A stretch of 10,301 nt of DNA. Source: an uncultured Ruminococcus sp. (lineage in GTDB: Bacteria; Bacillota; Clostridia; Oscillospirales; CAG-272). The notes below the pieces were generated by a model. It made no database searches. It worked only from the letters and a program-made list of their open reading frames with translations, and was not told the origin of the DNA. Position 1 is the stretch's first letter; every line of letters begins with the position of its first letter. The position numbers and the translations under genes were made by a program. The stretch covers positions 1 through 10,301 of the forward strand of contig CACYWX010000082.1 in the NCBI GenBank assembly GCA_902778205.1, in the 5' to 3' direction. Shown piece by piece: positions 1-5,180 of this stretch.

Positions 1-8
1 GGGAGAGC

Positions 9-773
9 TTACAGAGCACGGCCCGCTTCACCTCCCAGAAGGGTGATGACGTCGATGATGCGGTCGAAGAATTCCCGCCGTCCGTCCCCGCCCCGGTTCA
101 GCTCGTGGAACAGCTTTCCGTCCTTGATGAACAGCACCCGGGAGGCGTAGCTGGCGGTCAGGCTGTCGTGGGTGACCATCATGATGGTGGCGCCCCGCTC
201 TGCGTTGAGAAAGCACAGCCGCTCCAGAAGCATCTTCGCAGACCGGGAATCCAGCGCGCCGGTGGGCTCGTCCGCCAGGATCAGCTTCGGCTCCGTCACG
301 ATGGCCCTGGCCGCCGCGACGCGCTGCTTCTGACCGCCGGACATCTGCCAGGGGAATTTCGAAAGCACGTCCGTGATGTCCAGCTGCTCCGCCGCCGTCC
401 GCACCGCCTCGTCGATCCGCTCCGAAGGCGTTTTCCGGATGGACAGGGGCAGGGCGATGTTTTCATAGGCGGTGAGGGTGTCCAGCAGGCTGAAATCCTG
501 AAAGATAAAGCCCAGCCTGTCCCGGCGGAAGCGGTTCAGATCGGCTCCTCGCAGGGCGGTGGCGTCCTCCCCGTCCAGAAGGATCCGGCCGGAGGTGACC
601 CGGTCGATGGTGGAGACGCAGTTGAGCAGGGTGGTTTTCCCGCTTCCGGAGGGCCCCATGACGGCCACGAACTCCCCGGCCTCCACGTCGAAGGAGATGC
701 TGTCCAGGGCCTTTGTGAGGCTGGAGCGGCTTCCGTAGTATTTTTCCACCTGACGAACGCTGAGAAGAGGCAT
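9..773 (-). CDS. Bce-type ABC transporter ATP-binding protein
   Basis: ATPase subunit (254 aa) of a peptide-sensing or peptide-resistance ABC transporter of the BceA/MacB type. It would sit at the inner membrane face and power a large permease expected just beyond the left edge. Visible motifs are Walker A GPSGSGKTT (about 40-48), Q-loop Q92 in FQDFSLL, signature MSGGQ (144-148), Walker B LILADEP with D168 and E169, and switch H202 in VTHD. The start chosen is the ATG at 773, preceded by AAGGAG about 9 nt upstream; the frame stays open to 881, but that extension would overlap the kinase stop and has no family similarity. Stop is TAA at 9-11. It lies downstream of a matching two-component pair, and its own promoter with a BceR-like box lies in the gap before it. 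The class is secure; the substrate cannot be read from the sequence. Confidence 0.93.
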   Translation of the reverse strand: MPLLSVRQVEKYYGSRSSLTKALDSISFDVEAGEFVAVMGPSGSGKTTLLNCVSTIDRVTSGRILLDGEDATALRGADLNRFRRDRLGFIFQDFSLLDTLTAYENIALPLSIRKTPSERIDEAVRTAAEQLDITDVLSKFPWQMSGGQKQRVAAARAIVTEPKLILADEPTGALDSRSAKMLLERLCFLNAERGATIMMVTHDSLTASYASRVLFIKDGKLFHELNRGGDGRREFFDRIIDVITLLGGEAGRAL

Positions 774-798
774 ATGAATCAGCTCCTTTCCGTACCCA

Positions 799-861
799 AG
801 GATACCACGGAATCCGTTTCCCGTCGCGCTTTTCATCTTACAAAAAGTTACAGATCCGTAA
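799..861 (-). promoter_or_regulatory. Probable BceR-type operator and promoter of the ABC transporter gene
   Basis: In the 104-bp gap between the kinase stop and the ATPase start, plus-strand positions 848-861 read TTACA-GATC-CGTAA, nine of ten matches to the known BceR-family box TNACA-N4-TGTAA. Downstream on the minus strand is TATCCT (804-799) with a TG one base before it (extended -10). At 17 bp spacing the -35 position holds only GCGACG (827-822), a weak match, as expected for an activator-dependent promoter. The predicted start site is near 792, placing the box centre about 60 bp upstream. A further TTACA at 838-842 lies 10 bp from the box half-site in direct repeat. Box recognition is by eye. 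Confidence 0.6.
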
Positions 862-877
862 GATTGAGGACCCGCCG

Positions 878-1897
878 TCATTCCTTCTCCCTCAGCACCT
901 CCGACCAGCCGTCCCGCCCGAAGCTCAGGCGGATCTCGGTGTACTGTCCCTCCGCGCTCTCCGCCTCCATGCCGTGGCCCAGCCGTCCGCAGAGCTTCTT
1001 CGCAACGTAGAGTCCCATGCCGGTGGCGCCCGGACGGGTCCTGCCGTTTTTCCCGGTGAAGGACTTGTCAAAGATATGGGGCAGGTCGGAGGCCGGGATC
1101 CCGATGCCGTTGTCCCGGAAGCAGAGGATCACCCGGTCCCCCTTGTCCTCCGCCGTCACGGCGATCTCCGGCTCCCGTTCGGAGGACAGGTACTTCATGC
1201 TGTTGCTCAGAAGCTGGCCGAGGATCCACGCAAGCCACTTGGCATCGGTGGTCACCGTTACGTCCAGTCCCTCGGTCCGGATGGAGACGCCCCGCTCCAA
1301 AAGCTCCGCCCGGTGCCGCAGAGCCGCGTCGGAGAAGACACGCCGGAGGGAGGTCTGTGTGAAGAGATAGTCCTTTTCGGGACTGCCGCTCCGGGCGTAG
1401 TAAAGGACGTTCTCCACGCAGTCCTCCATACGGTCCAGCTGTTCCCCGCAGACGCCGCAGCCCCGGTTGTGGCGGATCAGCTCCATGGCGGCGAGAGGCA
1501 GCTTGATCTCGTGGACCCAGGTCTCGATGTACTCCCGGAAGTCCGCGCTCTCCCTCCGGCAGGCCGCCGTCTCCTCGCACATGGACCGTCCGGTCTCGCA
1601 GAGGATCTCCGAGAGAATCCGCGCCTCGGCGAAATCCGGCTCCGGAAGGGTCTCGGACAAAAGGTACTTCCGGTCCAGCCCGTCCAGATTCGTCCTCAGC
1701 CGTCCGTAAAACCGCCGCCTCCGCCGGTATTCCAACAGCTCCGCAGAGACCGCGCCGAACAGAGGGATCAGCACAGCCGCGGCCGCCGCCTGGGAAGGCA
1801 CCCGGAAGGCCAGCAGAAAGACCAGGACCAGAAGATGCGCTCCGGCCCGGATGAGGAGGGAGGGGAGCCGGTCCCTCAGATAGTCCCAGGCGCTCAC
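878..1897 (-). CDS. BceS-like intramembrane-sensing histidine kinase
   Basis: Sensor kinase (339 aa) of the small BceS class, which has two membrane helices with almost no extracellular loop and relies on its ABC transporter for sensing. Hydrophobic stretches lie at about 12-32 and 38-54. The phosphoacceptor is H129 in TWVHEIKLPL, with N-box N232 in QLLSNSMKYL, G1 box DNGIGIP (262-268), FDKSFTG (277-282) and G2 box GATGMGLYVAKKL (290-302). The start is taken as the GTG at 1897-1895, which overlaps the regulator stop as GTGA and gives the family's usual length. The same frame continues upstream to an ATG at 2026, but that would run through regulator coding sequence. An AGGGG lies about 11 nt before the GTG. 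A CGVC motif (147-150) in the dimerisation region is unusual. The partner is the regulator encoded immediately upstream. Confidence 0.92.
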   Translation of the reverse strand: MSAWDYLRDRLPSLLIRAGAHLLVLVFLLAFRVPSQAAAAAVLIPLFGAVSAELLEYRRRRRFYGRLRTNLDGLDRKYLLSETLPEPDFAEARILSEILCETGRSMCEETAACRRESADFREYIETWVHEIKLPLAAMELIRHNRGCGVCGEQLDRMEDCVENVLYYARSGSPEKDYLFTQTSLRRVFSDAALRHRAELLERGVSIRTEGLDVTVTTDAKWLAWILGQLLSNSMKYLSSEREPEIAVTAEDKGDRVILCFRDNGIGIPASDLPHIFDKSFTGKNGRTRPGATGMGLYVAKKLCGRLGHGMEAESAEGQYTEIRLSFGRDGWSEVLREKE

Positions 1898-2553
1898 AGC
1901 AGCACGTACCCCTGTTTTTTCCGGGTGGCCACCGCGTCCGGATACCCGATCTGTGCCAGCTTGGCCCGGAGACGGCTCACGTTGACGGACAGGGCGTTGT
2001 CGTTCACGTATTCGTCGTTGTCCCACAGGGCGGTCATCAGCTCGTCCCGAGAGACGATCTCGCCCCGGCGCGAAAGCAGGGTCCGGAACACGATCATCTC
2101 GTTCTTGGTGAGAATGGTCTCCCGCTCTCCCCGGATCACGCTTCCCCGGACCGCGCTGACCTCTGCGTCCCGGTACCGTTCGGCCGGACTGGATCCCGAA
2201 GCGCGCCTCAGCACCGCAGAAATGCGCAGCAGAAGGACTGCGGGCCGGTAGGGCTTCGGGATGTAGTCGTCGGCTCCGCCGCTCATGGCCAGAACCTCGT
2301 CCAGCTCCGAGGTGCGGCTGGTCAGCATGATCACCGGGGTATCGGAGGTCCGTCGGAATTCCCGCAGCAGAGCCTCACCGCTCATGCCTGGCAGGGTGAT
2401 GTCGAGAAGGATCAGATCCGCCCCCGACTCCCGCATGACGTCCAGGGTCCGGGTGAAGTCCTCCGCCGCCAGAGGCTCGTATCCGGCCCCCCGCAGAAGG
2501 ACCGCCAGCTCGTTCCTCAGGACCGGATCGTCCTCCACAATCAGAATTTTCAT
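1894..2553 (-). CDS. OmpR/PhoB-family response regulator (BceR-like)
   Basis: Cytoplasmic DNA-binding regulator (219 aa). The receiver domain (about 1-115) has the acidic pair in VEDD (7-9), phosphoacceptor D51 in LLDITLPGMSG, the MLTSR switch region and the conserved lysine in PKPYRP. A winged-helix output domain follows (about 125-219), ending in TRKKQGYVLL, the typical OmpR-type C-terminus. The ATG at 2553 is chosen because family homology starts at MKILIVEDD and an AGGGGAG lies about 10 nt upstream; an in-frame ATG at 2616 lies in the promoter region. It is the first gene of the minus-strand unit and is translationally coupled to the kinase through GTGA. Its likely target is the TTACA-GATC-CGTAA box before the ATPase gene. 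Confidence 0.93.
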   Translation of the reverse strand: MKILIVEDDPVLRNELAVLLRGAGYEPLAAEDFTRTLDVMRESGADLILLDITLPGMSGEALLREFRRTSDTPVIMLTSRTSELDEVLAMSGGADDYIPKPYRPAVLLLRISAVLRRASGSSPAERYRDAEVSAVRGSVIRGERETILTKNEMIVFRTLLSRRGEIVSRDELMTALWDNDEYVNDNALSVNVSRLRAKLAQIGYPDAVATRKKQGYVLL

Positions 2554-2587
2554 GTCCGCACTCTCCCCTTCCGGAATAACTGCCCTC

Positions 2588-2616
2588 AGTATAGCACACC
2601 CATCCCCTTCCCGCAA
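2588..2616 (-). promoter_or_regulatory. Promoter of the two-component operon
   Basis: The minus strand reads TTGCGG (2616-2611), a 17-bp spacer and TATACT (2593-2588), with TG one base before the -10 (extended -10). The predicted start site is near 2581, giving a leader of about 28 nt to the regulator ATG at 2553. No BceR-type box was found here, so expression is probably basal. Confidence 0.65.
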
Positions 2617-2652
2617 GTGAGAATCGGATTAAGGTTTGCTGAAGCGCCGAGG

Positions 2653-2681
2653 TTGCAATCGGAAACGGGATATGCTATAAT
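2653..2681 (+). promoter_or_regulatory. Promoter of the redox operon
   Basis: TTGCAA (2653-2658), a 17-bp spacer and a perfect TATAAT (2676-2681) preceded by TGC, i.e. an extended -10. It faces away from the two-component promoter about 60 bp to the left. The predicted start near 2688 leaves about 25 nt before the lipoprotein ATG, too short for a riboswitch. This is the strongest promoter-like sequence in the window. Confidence 0.8.
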
Positions 2682-2713
2682 ACAGACAAAGAAATGAGAA
2701 GGGAGACGCGGAG

Positions 2714-3499
2714 ATGAAGCCCACATGGAAAAAACGGATCCTGACCGCGGCGGTCTGCGGGGCGCTCCTGCTGTCCGGCTGCGCGCGGGACGCAGGCGGG
2801 GAAACGGAACAAACGGGAGGAGCCGCGGAAACCGTGACGGGGTACGTCCGGCCCACGGATTTCACGGTCAGCACGGCGGACGGGTGGAGCTTTTCCCTGT
2901 CCGGCGCGGTGGCTGAAAACGACGCGGTGCTGATCGTCCTGTTCGATCCCGCCGATCCCGGAGCGCTTCCCGTTCTGTCCGCCGCGGAGCAGTACTGCGC
3001 CGGTGCGGACCGGGTTGCCGGACTGGGACTGACCGTCGGGAACTCCGCGGCGCCGGACGGATCCGGACTGCCCGTGGGAAGCGCGGACGGGATCGGACTG
3101 GAGCGGCTGACGGAGGGAGGACTGCCCGTCCTGCTGACGGTGGACCGGTACGGGTATCTGGCCATGGTGAACCGCGACCCGCCGGCGGACGCGGAGGAGC
3201 TGGAACGGCTGACCGCGCCTTTTCTGGGAGAGGATTACGTTCTGCCGGAGGAGAGCCGCTATGAAATCACTCTGAACCTGCCCGTTCCGGGGGTGATCTT
3301 TGCCTTCTGCACGGACGAGACCTGCGTTCCCGCGGCGACGGACGGGACCGGAACCGCCGTTTTCGAGGGCGCGCCTGGGGAATACGAGGTGAAGGTTTTG
3401 AGCGTGCCTCAGGGATACGAGGTGTCCCTTCCGGAGGGGCTCGTGACCGGGCCTTACGCGGAGCGGATCCCGGCTGACATCACGGAGGCGGGATCATGA
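2714..3499 (+). CDS. Redoxin-like lipoprotein lacking the CXXC motif
   Basis: Predicted lipoprotein of 261 aa. A signal peptide with KKR (6-8), a hydrophobic core and lipobox LLSGC put the lipidated cysteine at C23, anchoring it to the outer face of the membrane. After a low-complexity linker (24-42), residues about 45-172 resemble a TlpA/redoxin fold: a strand DAVLIVLFDP (70-79) where redoxins have the WCxxC strand, and GLPVLLTVDRYGYLAMV (136-152) matching the cis-proline/ID-x-x-G segment. The expected CXXC is absent, as the strand runs into DPADPG. The C-terminal part (about 180-245) looks like a small beta-sandwich and contains CTDETC (199-204). AAGGGAG precedes the ATG. It is the first gene of a four-gene operon, and its stop overlaps the next ATG (ATGA). 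A scaffold or binding role is inference. Confidence 0.8.
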   Translation: MKPTWKKRILTAAVCGALLLSGCARDAGGETEQTGGAAETVTGYVRPTDFTVSTADGWSFSLSGAVAENDAVLIVLFDPADPGALPVLSAAEQYCAGADRVAGLGLTVGNSAAPDGSGLPVGSADGIGLERLTEGGLPVLLTVDRYGYLAMVNRDPPADAEELERLTAPFLGEDYVLPEESRYEITLNLPVPGVIFAFCTDETCVPAATDGTGTAVFEGAPGEYEVKVLSVPQGYEVSLPEGLVTGPYAERIPADITEAGS

Positions 3500-3642
3500 G
3501 CGGGCGCGGCGCGGCGGTGCTGAGGATCTGCCTTCTGGCGCTGTCCGGGGTCCTGCTGATCCTCGGGGTCCTGAACGGAGGGGCCCGGGACGTGTTCGCC
3601 AAAGCCGCTGCCGTCTGCTCCGAATGCATCGGACTGGGGTGA
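3496..3642 (+). CDS. CD1871A-family CXXC mini-protein (48 aa)
   Basis: A very short gene. ATG at 3496 overlaps the previous stop (ATGA) and the TGA is at 3640-3642, four bases before the next ATG. The product has a basic N-terminus (R4, R10), one membrane helix (about 11-29) and a short tail ending VCSECIGLG with the CXXC pair C41 and C44. This matches what I recall of the CD1871A family: about 45 aa, one helix, then a lysine-containing segment and a terminal I/V-C-x-E-C-I-G-[IL]-G. By the positive-inside rule the CXXC end should face outside. Its position between a lipoprotein and a polyferredoxin, with a TlpA-like protein following, suggests it carries thiol/disulfide or binds metal in electron transfer across the membrane. 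The biochemical role is unknown to me. Confidence 0.85.
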   Translation: MSGRGAAVLRICLLALSGVLLILGVLNGGARDVFAKAAAVCSECIGLG

Positions 3643-3646
3643 GGCC

Positions 3647-4558
3647 ATGGAGGAAAAGAAAAAACGCCCGTCCGTGAGGAAGCCCATAAGCCGGCGCTTC
3701 GTGCAGGTCTACGCGGCGGTGCTGTACAACGCCCATATCCGTGGCTTCGCGGAGGGGACCATCTACCGGGGACCGCTCAAGACGGTCTGCGTGCCGGGGC
3801 TCAACTGCTATTCCTGTCCCGCCGCCGTGGGAGCCTGTCCCCTGGGAGCCCTGCAGAACGCCGTGGGAGCGTCCGCGTCCCGTCCGGCCTTTTACGTGAT
3901 CGGGACCCTTCTGCTGTTCGGCCTGCTCCTCGGGCGGCTGATCTGCGGCTGGGCTTGTCCCGTGGGGCTGATCCAGGAGCTCCTGTACAAAATCCCCGGG
4001 AAGAAGCTGAAAAAGAACCGCGCCACCCGTCGGCTGAGTTATCTGAAATACGGGATCCTGGCGGTGTTCGTCCTCATCATCCCCGGGATTTACGCCCTGC
4101 GCCGGGTCCCGCTTCCGGCCTTCTGCAAGTATATCTGCCCCGCCGGGACGCTGGAGGGCGCGCTGGGCCTGATGCTCCATCCGAAAAACGGGGATCTGCG
4201 GGCGCTGGCCGGGGGACTCTTCTTCTGGAAGCTCGGCCTGATGGTCCTGATTTTCGCCGCCTGCGTCTTCGTGTTCCGGGCCTTCTGCCGCTTTCTCTGC
4301 CCTCTGGGAGCCCTCTACGGCCTGATGACGAAGCTGGCTCTGGCGGGAGTCCGCGTCGACCGGGACCGGTGCGTGGACTGCGGGGCCTGTCTCCGGATCT
4401 GCCCCGTGGACATCCGGTCCGTGGGAGACCGGGAGTGCGTCCGGTGCGGCAAATGCGCAGAGATCTGTCCCTGCGGCGCCATCACCGTCCGGGCTGGCAA
4501 GCTCGTGCTGGCGGGTCCGGATCTGTCTCCGGGAGCGGAAGGAGGACGGCGGACATGA
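3647..4558 (+). CDS. Membrane polyferredoxin, NapH/MauN-like 4Fe-4S binding protein
   Basis: Integral membrane iron-sulfur protein (303 aa). The N-terminal region has C48, C54, C57 and C64 (in NCYSCP and ACPLGAL). Then come paired motifs CGWACPVG (C100, C104), CKYICPAG (C160, C164) and CRFLCPLG (C214, C218), spaced by hydrophobic helices at about 83-100, 134-150 and 190-212. The C-terminus holds two ferredoxin 4Fe-4S motifs, C242/245/248/252 and C264/267/270/274, followed by an extra C276. The CxxxCP repeats and C-terminal ferredoxin are the NapH/MauN/RdxA arrangement, which moves electrons between cytoplasmic donors and outward-facing partners. Here the neighbours are a CXXC mini-protein and a TlpA-like thioredoxin, not nitrate reductase, so the likely role is supplying reductant to external thiols. 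The ATG at 3647 has a weak GAGG just before it and probably depends on coupling. Its stop overlaps the next start (ATGA). Confidence 0.9.
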   Translation: MEEKKKRPSVRKPISRRFVQVYAAVLYNAHIRGFAEGTIYRGPLKTVCVPGLNCYSCPAAVGACPLGALQNAVGASASRPAFYVIGTLLLFGLLLGRLICGWACPVGLIQELLYKIPGKKLKKNRATRRLSYLKYGILAVFVLIIPGIYALRRVPLPAFCKYICPAGTLEGALGLMLHPKNGDLRALAGGLFFWKLGLMVLIFAACVFVFRAFCRFLCPLGALYGLMTKLALAGVRVDRDRCVDCGACLRICPVDIRSVGDRECVRCGKCAEICPCGAITVRAGKLVLAGPDLSPGAEGGRRT

Positions 4559-5091
4559 ACAAAAGGATCCTCGTCCGGTGCGCCGCGCTGGTTCTGCTGG
4601 CGGTCACGGCGGCGGCGGTCAATCTTCCCGGAAATCCCCTGTACGGCGGATCCCGCAAAACAGCGGCTACCGGCTCCTCCGTCGGGGAGATCCTGCCGGA
4701 TTTTTCGGTTTCCTGTCTGGACGGCTCGATCTTCACCCTGTCGGAGCAGCGCGGGGAGACCGTGGTCGTCAATCTCTGGGCTACCTGGTGCGCGCCCTGC
4801 GTGAAGGAGCTGCCCCATTTCGACCGGCTTCTCCGGGAGCACGGAGACGACACCGCGGTGCTGGCGGTTCACTGCGATCCGGTGACGGAGGACGTGGAGG
4901 CCTGGCTGGCTGGGTATGATTACGGTTTCCCCGTCGCCCTGGCGGGAGGCCGGGCGCTGGCGGACCTGCTGGGAGGAGGGGACGTTCTGCCGCGGACCGT
5001 GGTGATCTCCCCGGACGGCACGGTCCTCTACAATGCGGCGGGCTCGGTGGACTACGAGACGCTTCTCCGCCTGACGGGCCACGGGGAATAA
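4555..5091 (+). CDS. TlpA-like membrane-anchored thioredoxin
   Basis: Thiol-disulfide oxidoreductase (178 aa) of the TlpA/ResA class, facing the outside of the membrane. The N-terminus (K3, R4, R8, then a hydrophobic run to about 22) is an uncleaved anchor or signal peptide without a lipobox. The redoxin domain starts around 44 (GEILPDFSVSCLDG), with the active site WCAPC (C79, C82) in NLWATWCAPCVKELPHF and the cis-proline loop LPRTVVISPDG (P146). C54 and C107 are additional. The ATG at 4555 overlaps the polyferredoxin stop (ATGA) and has GGAGG about 10 nt upstream; the longer open frame reaching back to 3955 lies inside the polyferredoxin gene and is rejected. As the last gene of the operon it is the most likely acceptor of the electrons carried by its neighbours. 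The final targets (cytochrome c, oxidised proteins or peroxide) cannot be told. Confidence 0.92.
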   Translation: MNKRILVRCAALVLLAVTAAAVNLPGNPLYGGSRKTAATGSSVGEILPDFSVSCLDGSIFTLSEQRGETVVVNLWATWCAPCVKELPHFDRLLREHGDDTAVLAVHCDPVTEDVEAWLAGYDYGFPVALAGGRALADLLGGGDVLPRTVVISPDGTVLYNAAGSVDYETLLRLTGHGE

Positions 5092-5121
5092 TTCCCCGGC
5101 GGTTCCTTCCCTCTTCAAACA

Positions 5122-5170
5122 AAAATCCCGGACCGGGCGGTTCAAAATAGAATCGTCTGTCCGGGATTTT
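5122..5170. terminator. Bidirectional rho-independent terminator
   Basis: A perfect 12-bp inverted repeat, AAAATCCCGGAC (5122-5133) and its complement (5159-5170), encloses a 25-nt loop. On the plus strand the stem ends TTTT and continues CTTATG. On the minus strand it ends in five T, then GTTT. It lies between the convergent TlpA-like and acyltransferase genes and can stop both. The long loop is slightly unusual. Confidence 0.85.
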
Positions 5171-5180
5171 CTTATGGGAT

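Noticed and set aside
774..881. N-terminal extension of the ABC ATPase up to an ATG at 881
   Set aside because: It would overlap the kinase stop and cover the promoter and BceR-like box; ATPase homology begins at 773, where a good ribosome site lies.
974..2251. Long plus-strand open frame opposite the kinase and regulator
   Set aside because: It is antisense to two clear genes and its product is arginine/proline-rich with no family pattern, the usual shadow in GC-rich DNA.
2682..2713. Riboswitch or leader RNA before the redox operon
   Set aside because: The predicted leader is only about 25 nt, too short for a structured element.
3955..4554. Long N-terminal extension of the TlpA-like protein
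   Set aside because: It lies in another frame of the polyferredoxin gene. The ATG at 4555 has a strong ribosome site and begins a proper membrane anchor.
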